From positions 1-32,172 of IMG/VR virus record IMGVR_UViG_3300028283_000023: DNA of 32,172 nucleotides, one strand, 5' to 3'. A program made the position numbers and the translations under genes. Source of the DNA: a virus. Under the pieces are notes generated by a model. The model did not search any database and had not been told where the DNA came from. It saw only the letters and a program-made list of their open reading frames with translations. Positions 12,857-21,484 of this stretch are shown here, piece after piece. Position 1 is the first letter of the stretch. Every line of letters begins with the position of its first letter.

Positions 12857-13162
12857 CTAGGGCATAACACCATTCATCTTTAATATTAAATAAGCGAGAG
12901 CAATTGCAATCCCTGCCTCTTTTGCAGTCTTCCATAATCGGTTGTCTACTTTTGACAATGATTTCTCTAAAGAATTAACACGCTCATTTGAAGCATATTT
13001 CCTATCTGCGGAATTTATAAAATTGCGTAAGTCAGACCGAAGACCATCAACATTTTTGTCAATGTTGTTTAATCTTTCAGTCATCGTTGCAATCTCAGCT
13101 TCTTTTAGACAGTCGTGTTCTGATTTTGACATCTTCTCAGTATCAGTTTTTGGATTTACCAT
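12857..13162 (-). CDS. Coiled-coil protein with C-terminal membrane anchor (copy 2)
   Basis: 101 residues: a polar head, a coiled coil (about 20-75; TMTERLNNIDKNVDGLRSDL) and one C-terminal helix (AGIAIALAYLILKMNGVMP). The layout resembles XhlA-type phage proteins that sit in the membrane beside holins. It is paralogous to the gene at 13364-13654. No ribosome binding site is clear; TATA-like boxes about 22-33 nt upstream suggest a near-leaderless transcript. Likely part of the lysis or cell-surface module. Confidence 0.6.
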   Translation of the reverse strand: MVNPKTDTEKMSKSEHDCLKEAEIATMTERLNNIDKNVDGLRSDLRNFINSADRKYASNERVNSLEKSLSKVDNRLWKTAKEAGIAIALAYLILKMNGVMP

Positions 13163-13180
13163 TTAAAACACTATCTTTGA

Positions 13181-13200
13181 TTATAATAGTAATTTATAAT
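13181..13200 (-). promoter_or_regulatory. TATA-like boxes before copy-2 anchor gene
   Basis: Two overlapping AT boxes on the minus strand (ATTATAAATT and ATTATAAT), centred about 33 and 22 nt before ATG 13162, which lacks a ribosome binding site. Confidence 0.4.
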
Positions 13201-13350
13201 CTACTGTGCAGGATTCATTTGTGCTTCTAAGTCATCAATTTGTTTCTGGACCATTAATCCTTGAAGCTTAGCTTGTTCTGTTTGCGTTTCTTTTTGTTTC
13301 ACTAATACAACCATTCGTTGTGTATTTATTTGTTCTTGTGTTACTACCAT
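13201..13350 (-). CDS. 49-residue Gln-rich peptide (copy 2)
   Basis: A short helical protein rich in Gln and Val (MVVTQEQINTQRMVVLVKQK at its start), ending NPAQ. GGAGATGA is about 7 nt before ATG 13350. An in-frame ATG at 13359 lies too close to that site. It is paralogous and of identical length to the gene at 13734-13883, which strongly supports both as genes. Function unknown. Confidence 0.6.
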   Translation of the reverse strand: MVVTQEQINTQRMVVLVKQKETQTEQAKLQGLMVQKQIDDLEAQMNPAQ

Positions 13351-13363
13351 GTTTTTCATCTCC

Positions 13364-13654
13364 CTAGTATATTCCGAATAATTTGCCTAGAACACCGACT
13401 GCAACTCCCCACTTTGTAACTTCCCACATAACAGAATAAAATCTATTTTCTTGTTTCTTAACTTCGGTATCTTGAGAAGTTAAGGCTTTTTCTAAGTTAC
13501 TAACTCGTTCATTAGTAGCATATTTCTTATCAGCAGTACTTATAAAATACTGGAAATCAGTACGTAACGCATCAACATTTTTGTCAATGTTTTTTATGCG
13601 TTCAGTCATGAGAGCAATCTCGGTTTCTTTATTACAGGGATGCGAACTTGTCAT
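13364..13654 (-). CDS. Coiled-coil protein with C-terminal membrane anchor (copy 1)
   Basis: 96 residues: a polar head, a coiled coil (about 11-68; LMTERIKNIDKNVDALRTDF) and a C-terminal hydrophobic segment (VTKWGVAVGVLGKLFGIY). It is paralogous to the gene at 12857-13162. AAGGAGAGAT precedes the ATG, and a duplicated TATA element lies upstream. Probably membrane-anchored and oligomeric, in the lysis or host-interface block. Confidence 0.6.
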   Translation of the reverse strand: MTSSHPCNKETEIALMTERIKNIDKNVDALRTDFQYFISTADKKYATNERVSNLEKALTSQDTEVKKQENRFYSVMWEVTKWGVAVGVLGKLFGIY

Positions 13655-13678
13655 TATTTATTCTATCTCTCCTTCGAT

Positions 13679-13731
13679 TAAATAATTTATATAGTTATCT
13701 TTCAAAATAACTATTTATATTGTTATCTTTT
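13679..13731 (-). promoter_or_regulatory. Duplicated TATA promoter element
   Basis: Two direct copies of AAGATAAC-n-ATATAAAT lie back to back, about 27 bp apart. The upstream copy (TATA near 13716) would give a leader containing the AAGGAGAG site of the gene at 13654. The nearer copy (near 13688) would start inside that site. Confidence 0.5.
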
Positions 13732-13733
13732 AT

Positions 13734-13883
13734 TTATTCAGTTGGAGTTTCAACTGGAGTTAAACTATCAATCTGTTGTTGAAGCATCATTTGCTGTAAT
13801 TCATACTGTAATTGGTGTGCTTCTTTTTGTTTTAATAATGTAACTAATCTTTTTGCTTTTATATCTGCCATTGTTATTACCAT
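13734..13883 (-). CDS. 49-residue Gln-rich peptide (copy 1)
   Basis: A helical peptide starting MVITMADIKAKRLVTLLKQK, with a Gln-rich middle and an acidic Pro/Thr end. GAGGT precedes the ATG with the same spacer as the tail genes. It is the counterpart of the gene at 13201-13350. It directly follows the beta-solenoid fibre gene, so it may be a fibre accessory or the first gene of the lysis block. Confidence 0.6.
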   Translation of the reverse strand: MVITMADIKAKRLVTLLKQKEAHQLQYELQQMMLQQQIDSLTPVETPTE

Positions 13884-13896
13884 GTTTTTACCTCGT

Positions 13897-15294
13897 TTAA
13901 TATTCTGTTATTGTTACTCCTGATAATATCGTTGTTGGAACTAAGGTCCCTGTTAATAAATCTTCATTAAATGTATATGTTGTTGCTAATTCTACTTTTG
14001 ATACTGTTGGATTTGAAAAAGCATCAGAAGCAATACCATAATATATACCACTCGACACGTCTTGTATTTGACTAGCGGACATTGAAGAAAATAAAATTAT
14101 TGCGTTAGTATAATTAGTTGTTATACTTCCAATTCTAATATGAATTTCACCGTAGTTATCGGTACACGTTCCATCATGTTTATGTATAATTCCACCGACG
14201 TTATTTGTAATTACATAACCATCATTACGATAAACTTTACCGTGATTGTATGTCAATACTCCTGTAGATTCGTTATAATTCACTTCGCCTGTTCCTGTAT
14301 TATCGGCAACATCGCCATAATTTAAATCAATAACACCATCATTCTGAGTCACATAACTTTTCCCAGCTCCAGCGTCACCGAAATTATATCGTATAATACC
14401 ACCGACGGCATTATAACCAACGCTTCCATAATAACCACCCCATGCCCCATTATCGCCATTGTCAACAATACCCCCAGAATAATTTGTCGTTACACTACCG
14501 GCAACATTATTACAATATCCGTAATTATCCGTACAAATTCCATTCGGAGCATTTAAACAAAATCCGCTAGTTTCGTTTGTGTTAATAATACCACCGCTCT
14601 GTGTTTGTCCAACGTAACTATAATTAATATTAACTATTCCGTTATTATAAATTATATCGTAGTAATTTCTTCCGACATAACCGCCATAAGCAATATTGTT
14701 AGCAGTACCGTAGTTATCGTCGATAGTACCATAAACAACGTTAACACTACAACCGCTACCGTTAAAGTTAACAGTACCGCCCAAAGATATTTCTTCGACG
14801 TATGCACCATTATAATTATTATTAACGTATCCATTGACATAATAAATATACCCGCTTTGGTCGTTCCAATCGACTTGACCGTTATGATTGTTTATAAATC
14901 CGAAATTATATGGTATATATCCGTCGTTTGTTGTAACGGTAGAGCCTTGATAATTACCGTATGATATTTGCCCGCCCGACTCGAGCCAGTCGATAGTACC
15001 GTAATTTTCATAAACAGTACCAATACCCCTATTTATAGTACTATTATTAACATAAGTATATCCAGAATTATCGTATATTGTTCCGTCATTAATAAAAATA
15101 ATACCGTAATTAATTTGTATATATCCGAGATTTTGTTCGCATACTTCACCCATAGGTATCGAGTCAAGAATACTATCACCGTTTAGAATTAAAGAAGTAT
15201 CGCCATTAGCTTGATATGGTACGACTCCACCGCTCCAAGTCGATGTGTCTGTATAATTACCGCCGCCCGTACCGTTTGAATATATTTGTACCAT
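13897..15294 (-). CDS. Asn/Gly-repeat beta-solenoid tail fibre
   Basis: 465 residues. After a short N-terminal head (GNYTDTSTWSGGVVP) residues about 60-400 repeat the pattern 'N-x-G-x-hydrophobic' every 6-12 residues (for example INYGIIFINDGTIYDNSG), forming ladders of Asn and Gly. This is typical of beta-helix or beta-solenoid fibres. The C-terminal 60 residues lack the repeat and may be a cap or trimerisation domain. Codons are visibly richer in CG pairs than the neighbours, suggesting separate acquisition. It is the last gene of the fibre cluster, so a receptor-binding role is likely. Confidence 0.65.
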   Translation of the reverse strand: MVQIYSNGTGGGNYTDTSTWSGGVVPYQANGDTSLILNGDSILDSIPMGEVCEQNLGYIQINYGIIFINDGTIYDNSGYTYVNNSTINRGIGTVYENYGTIDWLESGGQISYGNYQGSTVTTNDGYIPYNFGFINNHNGQVDWNDQSGYIYYVNGYVNNNYNGAYVEEISLGGTVNFNGSGCSVNVVYGTIDDNYGTANNIAYGGYVGRNYYDIIYNNGIVNINYSYVGQTQSGGIINTNETSGFCLNAPNGICTDNYGYCNNVAGSVTTNYSGGIVDNGDNGAWGGYYGSVGYNAVGGIIRYNFGDAGAGKSYVTQNDGVIDLNYGDVADNTGTGEVNYNESTGVLTYNHGKVYRNDGYVITNNVGGIIHKHDGTCTDNYGEIHIRIGSITTNYTNAIILFSSMSASQIQDVSSGIYYGIASDAFSNPTVSKVELATTYTFNEDLLTGTLVPTTILSGVTITEY

Positions 15295-15295
15295 G

Positions 15296-16765
15296 TTAAT
15301 TAACCGTATAAGTTATTGTTATTGTCCATACTTTATTTACTACTGGAGCAGAAGTCATATTTAAATATAATTCTAATGTTGTAGCTATTGAATCTGTTAT
15401 TGCTCCTGAGGAATAATTTCCTGATGTTGTTGAAATATTTCTAACTCTAGTCGGTGAACCGCCTGGAAAAGCACCAGTACCACGAGCATTACATTTGTAA
15501 ATTGACGCTGATAATTGTGATGATGGATTAGCTTCGGTACTTGCTACGGTTATAGAAGTTATTTTTATTCCTGCTCCACGTTCTTTAAATGGAATTTTCT
15601 TATAAGGACTTACGGTGTATAAACTTCCTAAATCGCCGTCTATAACAATCGTTTTACTTAATGAGGTATTCAATTGTGTTTGTATTGCACTTGTAACTCC
15701 TTTCACATAAGAAAGTTCTGTTAATGACGGGTATGTTGCAACTGCAAGAGTTTGTAATTTTTTATTTGCATCAGTAGAAACAATTTGAGATGCTGTCAAA
15801 GTATTTTGAATAGGTTGTCCATTATTGATTGTCTGAGGAGTTGTTTGGTCTAATGCAAGTAATCCTGTATGGCCAGATGAATCGCCAGTATTTGTTCCAG
15901 ATACATTATCAAGAGCAGTTCTATTTGAGTGTGCAATATCTGAATGAGTAAATGCAGATAAGTGAGAACTTACAGCAGAACTTCCAGTATCAGAATTTGT
16001 AATTTCTAGTTTATCAGAACTTTCTGCAAGAGTAATTCCTGTTCCTGCAACAGTTTTATCTTTCAAATATCCATTAGTAGAATCATTTGCATCATACTTT
16101 ACTTTATCATTTGTATCGGTATCTGTTGCAGCGATTGTGAAATTAGGATAAGTCCCTGTTATTGTAATATTATTTCCTTGAGTTAGTGAAACAGTTTTAT
16201 CAAATTTATTAGTTGCTCCCTCAGAAATACCATCAGTATCATCACTTGATTTATGGAAAATATCTGCATGCACATAAGTTGATTCGTGAGTAGAAACTGC
16301 AGATGTTCCTTTATCAGTATTTGTTATTGTGAAATTTGGATAAGTTCCAGTTGCAGATATTCCCGTTCCAGAAGTTAGAGAAACTGGTTTATCATAAAGA
16401 TTTGTTGCTCCTTCAGATAAATCATCTGTTGTTTTTGTTCCTAGCCTAGTATCAAAATCAGAATTGAAATCAGCAGAATCATATTTTAAATCAAGAGCAT
16501 CTTGCAAATCGGTTTGGTCACTTAAAATTCCGTTAATATCTCCCCAAGATAAATCATAAAATTCCAAGCCAGATTCATCTGCTTTTACAATTAAAAGTTT
16601 ATTACCTTGCCCAGTATAAGAATGAGGAACATCTAACAACTGTAAGAAAGAATCTGCATCGTAATGAGTAACCGTAAACTCTACATCAATCAAAGATTCA
16701 TCAATTATATCGATAGTAATCGGCAACTCATCGACAATATCAATCGTAATATTCTCATCAGTCAT
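15296..16765 (-). CDS. Tail fibre protein with repeated modules
   Basis: 489 residues. The N-terminal part carries FLQLLDVPHSYTGQGNKLLI, the phage fibre motif in which a short helix is followed by SYTGQ. Next come three copies of a module containing DLSEGATNLYDKPVSLT and GTYPNFTITNTD variants, then coil-like SSAVSSHLSAFTHSDIAHSN segments. The C-terminal 130 residues form a beta-rich knob. Fibres of this type attach the tail to the host surface. Its start overlaps the upstream BppU-like gene by 8 bp. Confidence 0.8.
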   Translation of the reverse strand: MTDENITIDIVDELPITIDIIDESLIDVEFTVTHYDADSFLQLLDVPHSYTGQGNKLLIVKADESGLEFYDLSWGDINGILSDQTDLQDALDLKYDSADFNSDFDTRLGTKTTDDLSEGATNLYDKPVSLTSGTGISATGTYPNFTITNTDKGTSAVSTHESTYVHADIFHKSSDDTDGISEGATNKFDKTVSLTQGNNITITGTYPNFTIAATDTDTNDKVKYDANDSTNGYLKDKTVAGTGITLAESSDKLEITNSDTGSSAVSSHLSAFTHSDIAHSNRTALDNVSGTNTGDSSGHTGLLALDQTTPQTINNGQPIQNTLTASQIVSTDANKKLQTLAVATYPSLTELSYVKGVTSAIQTQLNTSLSKTIVIDGDLGSLYTVSPYKKIPFKERGAGIKITSITVASTEANPSSQLSASIYKCNARGTGAFPGGSPTRVRNISTTSGNYSSGAITDSIATTLELYLNMTSAPVVNKVWTITITYTVN

Positions 16766-17117
16766 TTTGTTGAGTAGCTCCTAAAGTTACATTAAATTTA
16801 CCGTTTGCAGTGTCTAAGACTGAAGCACTACCTGGTGCAAGGATTCGGACATTATAAACGTAGGTCCCATCATCAACTTCTGTATCATCTTTAGTTAATA
16901 CTATCCGCGCGATTCCAATATTGAAATCCGTTCCAGTAGTTACTACTTTCTTAATGATTGCTTTTGCATCCGTCTGATCCGTGTCAGGAGTTTCCTTAAC
17001 TGTGAAAATAACAGTATAGCCAGTAATATCTTTTACTGCACCGTTTTCTTTGATAGTACATTTAATACTTTTACTAGTTCCACGATTGCAATTTAATGTT
17101 CCAGTTTGTGTTACCAT
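16758..17117 (-). CDS. BppU N-terminal-like baseplate protein
   Basis: 119 residues of beta-sandwich pattern: RGTSKSIKCTIKENGAV, DITGYTVIFTVKET, then IGIARIVLTKDDTEVDDGTY and a closing strand. This matches the Ig-like domain found at the N-terminus of baseplate upper proteins, which docks fibres on the baseplate. GAGGT lies upstream. Here it stands alone between two fibre genes, probably as an adaptor. Confidence 0.6.
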   Translation of the reverse strand: MVTQTGTLNCNRGTSKSIKCTIKENGAVKDITGYTVIFTVKETPDTDQTDAKAIIKKVVTTGTDFNIGIARIVLTKDDTEVDDGTYVYNVRILAPGSASVLDTANGKFNVTLGATQQND

Positions 17118-17129
17118 GTTTTACCTCTT

Positions 17130-18116
17130 TTACTTAATTAAAGCAACACCATATCCTGCGAATGATGCATAGTTACTTGTATCTGTTCCACCTAAATTGA
17201 AAGTCAATCTTAATGAGCCAGAACTTAATGTGCTTATATCAATAACTTTTGTATAATCTTTATCTGCGATAGTATTTGTCCCATCACTAACACTAACAGT
17301 CATTGAACCAGTCCCATAAAATGTTTTACTTGTATAAAGTGCTAATGCTTTTTCAGTTCCATCTAAAGTAATTCCTGTATCTGAAATAACAGTTGCAGTA
17401 CCAACATAATAATTTAAAGTAGTTACAGCACTACTCCAACTCGAAGGAGAAGTTGTGCAACTTGCAGTGCATCTTATTCTTATTCCTTGTGTTGTTGCAT
17501 TAAGAGTGTATAATGCTGCATAACTAGAAGCTGCAGTATATCCTGTTTTTGAATCTAAAGTTGCGACATCAGACCAGGTTGAACCATTATAGGTTTGTAA
17601 ATATATTGCTGAGGAATTATGAGATGCCCCACTTGTTGCTGAAGAAGTTGCAGAGATTAATATTTTTCCGATATATCTTGAAGAAAATGTTTTACCAATA
17701 TAATTGTCGCCACTAGTTCCTGTGCCTCCAGATGCAGTAGCACTTGTGGTATCATCTAAATCAAAAGCATAAGTTGGATTTGTAAATGTTCCGTTTACAG
17801 TAGTATCAGCACCATTCACAATTAGATTTGAATATTGTCCATCGTGTGTAGTTCCAAAAGTTCCGTAATAAGCAGTAGATGAAGCTGAGATTGTTGAGTT
17901 TTTTCCAACTCTTGCATTTATTACTTCTGCACCAAGTAAATCAACGTTAGTAAAAGTTCCTGCTGATAAAAGTTTATAAGGAATTTGTGCAACTGGGATT
18001 AAAGCTAACCCTTTAATTTGCAAATCATTATTTGTATCATTTGCATCAACTGCTTCAATAGTTTCCCCGTCTATGTAATCAGAACCACCTAATAAGTCAT
18101 TTCTTACAGCACACAT
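17130..18116 (-). CDS. Tail fibre with galactose-binding-like domain
   Basis: 328 residues, Ser/Thr-rich and beta-rich. Residues about 98-240 look like a jelly-roll of the F5/8 type: NPTYAFDLDDTTSATA, YIGKTFSS, IYLQTYNGSTWSDVATLDS and ATTQGIRIRCTASC. Such domains bind sugars. The C-terminal 90 residues are a further beta domain ending in a strand cluster. Likely a receptor-binding protein. Its GGTGAT ribosome binding site lies inside the end of the HNH gene. Confidence 0.6.
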   Translation of the reverse strand: MCAVRNDLLGGSDYIDGETIEAVDANDTNNDLQIKGLALIPVAQIPYKLLSAGTFTNVDLLGAEVINARVGKNSTISASSTAYYGTFGTTHDGQYSNLIVNGADTTVNGTFTNPTYAFDLDDTTSATASGGTGTSGDNYIGKTFSSRYIGKILISATSSATSGASHNSSAIYLQTYNGSTWSDVATLDSKTGYTAASSYAALYTLNATTQGIRIRCTASCTTSPSSWSSAVTTLNYYVGTATVISDTGITLDGTEKALALYTSKTFYGTGSMTVSVSDGTNTIADKDYTKVIDISTLSSGSLRLTFNLGGTDTSNYASFAGYGVALIK

Positions 18117-18704
18117 TTAAATCACCGCACATCTTTTTATTTTAAACTTTTGTTCTATCGACCAATGTAAGTCTATATGTACTTTATGAGGTAATAAAAC
18201 TAAATTTTCAATTTTATTATCTAATTTATTTTGATTAATATGATGAATATCATATCCCTCAGGAATAGGAATCTGGTTTTCTTGAATCCAAACTATTTTA
18301 TGAACAGGAATATGTTTCCCATTAACCCACCGTTTTAAATAACCAAAATGGATATAATCTCCTTTTGAAATTCTGCCCCCTTTAATACTTTGATTATCTT
18401 TTTTTGTAAGCCCTTTATTCCATCCTTTCTGACCGATATGACATAAACTCATTTTTTTAAGTGTTTCTAGAGTATGTGTTTTCCCTTGCATTGGATGTTT
18501 ATATCCTTTTGAAAATAATAATTTCCCTGCATCTGAAGTACTTCTTCGTGGGATATTATTTCTTTTTAAAATTCTCAATACAGTTGGTTTTGAAATATTT
18601 AAATTCTTTGCAATAGTAAAACTGCCAAGTTCCTCTACTATATACATATCAATGACTTTCTCCTGAATGTCTTTTGGTGTTCGATTATAGTCCCCTTGCG
18701 CCAT
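18117..18704 (-). CDS. Free-standing HNH homing endonuclease
   Basis: 195 residues with three parts: an N-terminal helix-turn-helix (SFTIAKNLNISKPTVLRILK), a NUMOD3-like motif (HPMQGKTHTLETLKKMS), and an HNH core VHKIVWIQENQ...GYDIHHINQNKLDNKIENLVLLP. The catalytic His pair and the Asn are present. Such enzymes cut DNA at a target and spread by recombination. It sits neatly between two tail genes without breaking either, reusing the upstream gene's end for its GGAGAGTGA site. Confidence 0.9.
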   Translation of the reverse strand: MAQGDYNRTPKDIQEKVIDMYIVEELGSFTIAKNLNISKPTVLRILKRNNIPRRSTSDAGKLLFSKGYKHPMQGKTHTLETLKKMSLCHIGQKGWNKGLTKKDNQSIKGGRISKGDYIHFGYLKRWVNGKHIPVHKIVWIQENQIPIPEGYDIHHINQNKLDNKIENLVLLPHKVHIDLHWSIEQKFKIKRCAVI

Positions 18705-18706
18705 GA

Positions 18707-19078
18707 TTATTCACTCTCCTGAGTAATAGTAAATTTAACTTCTTCATCAATCCATAATTCTTTGCTTGATGTCTTTACTAATGAATTAATTAAGAATCGT
18801 GATTTAAGATTTCCAGATGAGATTGCATCAAAACAACCTGCTTCAACAAGAGTGCTTCCATTGGCTTCTGTTGAATTAAAATATCCAGAGATAATTACTG
18901 AACTCGTTAATTCCTGATATGTTTGAATCGCTTTTCTTAAAACTGGAGTTGTTAAATCTGTGTCAGAAATTGCCGGAGTAGAGTTTCCAGTACCAACGCC
19001 AAAATGAGTAAACTCTGTAATAGTCTTTGTTTTTGCAACTTGCAAGATTTCTGCAATAAATCCAGTAGTAAATACCAT
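18707..19078 (-). CDS. Baseplate or tail fibre-associated protein, 123 aa
   Basis: Contains THFGVGTGNSTPAISDTDL, the phage baseplate/fibre motif in which a strand is followed by GxGxxxPxxxDT. ATG 19078 is favoured: it overlaps the upstream stop as TAATG and has GAGGA about 7 nt before it, whereas ATG 19084 is too close. The rest is beta-rich. Probably a structural connector between the tail hub and fibres. Confidence 0.65.
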   Translation of the reverse strand: MVFTTGFIAEILQVAKTKTITEFTHFGVGTGNSTPAISDTDLTTPVLRKAIQTYQELTSSVIISGYFNSTEANGSTLVEAGCFDAISSGNLKSRFLINSLVKTSSKELWIDEEVKFTITQESE

Positions 19079-21477
19079 TAGCATTCCTCATATATCTTGA
19101 TATAAATTACTTCTTGAGCAAGAGTTACAGCCGAAAGTTTTATTGATCCGTTCGTATAAGTAGTATCTTCTATGTCAAGTTCTACATCTCCACTCGGGCT
19201 ATAAATCTTTATATACCTATCTGAGAACCTGACATTGAGTATTTTATCGCCTGTCCATGATAAGCCAGTTTGTGAAATTAAAGTAGTCTCACTTCCTGAA
19301 ACTATCTTCTTAAGATAGACTGCTGCATTATCAATTTGTAAGATATAAGAATTATTATCATCAGTTCTTCTGAAATACATCTTAAGCGAGCCAGAAGCCT
19401 TATGGTTCCATGATAATTGTATCTTGCCATTATCGCTTACATATGTAGAACCGTTGATAAAAAGAGCACTAGCGGCAGCCGGAATCTGTAAACGTAAACT
19501 AGTTACAACAACTGATCCGGTTAAAGTCCAGTTTGTTGTTAATGTATAATTTCCACTAGCGTATGAAGAAAACACATCACCAAGACGTCTATCTCCGAAT
19601 TTAGAACCGCCAAACGTAGAAATCCCAAATCTAGCAGAATCATAATAATCTCGCCAGAACGCATAATCCCTGCACTGAACAACAATAGGGATACTATAAG
19701 AATCATAATTGTAATACTGCAATAAATCTTCTGACGTGCTTTGATTTTCTAAAGATTTTAATCTGTCCATTATTTCATTTTGCCATTCGAAGATTGAGAA
19801 ATCCTCAACGCCAATCTTATACTCAACAGTATTACTTGAGAATGAATATTTGATTTCATTTATTGCAAAGTTTTTATTTAATGCAGGAGATTCATATTCA
19901 TCGACTATATTTATTACCGACGAAGTATTCAATGCAGTATTATAATCTAATTTTTTAAAAATAGTGCCTGTCTGTGGCGTATCTTTAAATGATAAATAGT
20001 TCTGGCCATAAGCTCTTGCATCAGTATGATTTTTAATGGATCTATTTGTTAAAATAACTTCTCTCACTTTTTCATTATTACTTGCAGAAGTAACATAAAC
20101 CTTTATATCAATTTGATAATCATATTTACAGATAATAGTATGACCAACCGTTCTTCCTGTTTTGAATTTTAATAATTTTTTATCAACATCAATATAATAA
20201 TCTCCAGTGACTGTTGCGCCAATAACTTCAGGAGCAACTAAAGTACCATTATCGGTAACTGAAATGTTTCCAATTGGATTATGTACCAAAGTGAAATCTG
20301 TCTGGCTTGCAGTTGCTGTGAAAGTATCAGGACTATTAATATTTGAGAATACTATTTTATCTCCAACAACAGTAACAGTATTTATCACATTGTCTTGATT
20401 ATAATCCCATGCAGGCTTTTCTGCAGCATTATTCTTGACAGAGTACGAAACACCAGAGATTACATATCCAGGTGGTTGAAATATTGCTTCTTTGTAAGGA
20501 GTAGTATAAAATACCCATCCAGTTAATTTTGTTAGTGTCTTAATAACTTCTGCAACTGTTTGTTGTTTAAATTTAATCTTTGTTATTGTAACTCCAGTTA
20601 TAGCCGCTGAAGTACAGACTAAAGAAGAATATTTATGAATAACAAATTGTAAAATAGCTTCTGGTGACATATTTTCTAAAACTTCATTAACATATCTATC
20701 AATTAGCTCGTCACCGTAACTGTAACAAGTATATGAATTAAGTCCATCTCCTGTTTCTGGTTTGTTTACTACTCCACCAAATACTGGAACAGTGTCATAG
20801 TACCACATAACCTCATTATCAAATACAGGAGATAATCCATCTCTCGCTATTGTGTAAATGCAATCGACTGATAATTTTGTCAAGGAACTTTTTCCTTTGT
20901 CTTGATAAACTGCATTTGTTATGTAACTAGTAATATCAACTTCTGAATTTATCCAGTTAATAGTGAAAGAGGAAACAACGCAAGTATCAGAATAGAAATA
21001 TGCACTTGCATAACCTGAAGAAAATGTTGAGTCTGTAACAGTCCCGAGATATGTTCCATTAGCCCAGAAATAATATTTATTTAATATTTTTCTTATTTTA
21101 ATATTAATAAATGAACGGGCATCATAAATAAATGACCAGGGAGTACCTGAAATCAATGTATATGTTCCAGATACTTTTTTATATACATTAGCTATCGTTC
21201 CAGTATCGCATTGAAATAAATATCCATTATCCTTGTCTTGAATATTAAAAAATATTCTAGTGTAGGGTGTTGCTGCAGATGTTGATTTAAAAGAAACATT
21301 TATCTCCCAGAAATCGCCACTTATTTGAGTTGCATTTCTATACTGTATATCTTGAGTGTTATCACAAACAATTGTTGCCTTTCCAGAAGCATAAGAATAT
21401 GAAGATGTTCCAGTACCTATCTTAACCCAGTTTTGTAAGTTATCTTCAAACTTTTTGATTACTAATTTATTTGCCAT
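19078..21477 (-). CDS. Tail hub / tail-associated protein with LamG-like ends
   Basis: 799 residues. Residues 1-170 (DNLQNWVKIGTGTSSYSYAS onward) and about 640-799 (YTLTTNWTLTG to the end) both read as LamG-like jelly-rolls. The middle resembles tail hub proteins: ITNAVYQDKGKSSLTKLSVD, then PVFGGVVNKPETGDGLNSYT and TVAEVIKTLTKLTGWVFYT. It therefore combines a hub ring with surface-binding ends. Position after tape measure and Dit-like genes supports this role. GAGGGA precedes the ATG. Confidence 0.75.
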   Translation of the reverse strand: MANKLVIKKFEDNLQNWVKIGTGTSSYSYASGKATIVCDNTQDIQYRNATQISGDFWEINVSFKSTSAATPYTRIFFNIQDKDNGYLFQCDTGTIANVYKKVSGTYTLISGTPWSFIYDARSFINIKIRKILNKYYFWANGTYLGTVTDSTFSSGYASAYFYSDTCVVSSFTINWINSEVDITSYITNAVYQDKGKSSLTKLSVDCIYTIARDGLSPVFDNEVMWYYDTVPVFGGVVNKPETGDGLNSYTCYSYGDELIDRYVNEVLENMSPEAILQFVIHKYSSLVCTSAAITGVTITKIKFKQQTVAEVIKTLTKLTGWVFYTTPYKEAIFQPPGYVISGVSYSVKNNAAEKPAWDYNQDNVINTVTVVGDKIVFSNINSPDTFTATASQTDFTLVHNPIGNISVTDNGTLVAPEVIGATVTGDYYIDVDKKLLKFKTGRTVGHTIICKYDYQIDIKVYVTSASNNEKVREVILTNRSIKNHTDARAYGQNYLSFKDTPQTGTIFKKLDYNTALNTSSVINIVDEYESPALNKNFAINEIKYSFSSNTVEYKIGVEDFSIFEWQNEIMDRLKSLENQSTSEDLLQYYNYDSYSIPIVVQCRDYAFWRDYYDSARFGISTFGGSKFGDRRLGDVFSSYASGNYTLTTNWTLTGSVVVTSLRLQIPAAASALFINGSTYVSDNGKIQLSWNHKASGSLKMYFRRTDDNNSYILQIDNAAVYLKKIVSGSETTLISQTGLSWTGDKILNVRFSDRYIKIYSPSGDVELDIEDTTYTNGSIKLSAVTLAQEVIYIKIYEEC

Positions 21478-21484
21478 TATTCCC

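Larger units (their letters stand above)
12857..13883 (-). repeat. Tandemly duplicated two-gene cassette
   Basis: Unit one (13883 to 13364) and unit two (13350 to 12857) each carry a 49-residue Gln-rich peptide gene followed by a coiled-coil/membrane-anchor gene. The anchor proteins share 32 of 48 residues over the coiled-coil core, and the peptides share 20 of their first 41. Divergence points to an old duplication. Confidence 0.8.

Noticed and set aside
14605-14964. 119-residue rightward frame opposite the beta-solenoid gene
   Set aside because: A Val/Ile/Asn-rich by-product of the repeat codons on the other strand.
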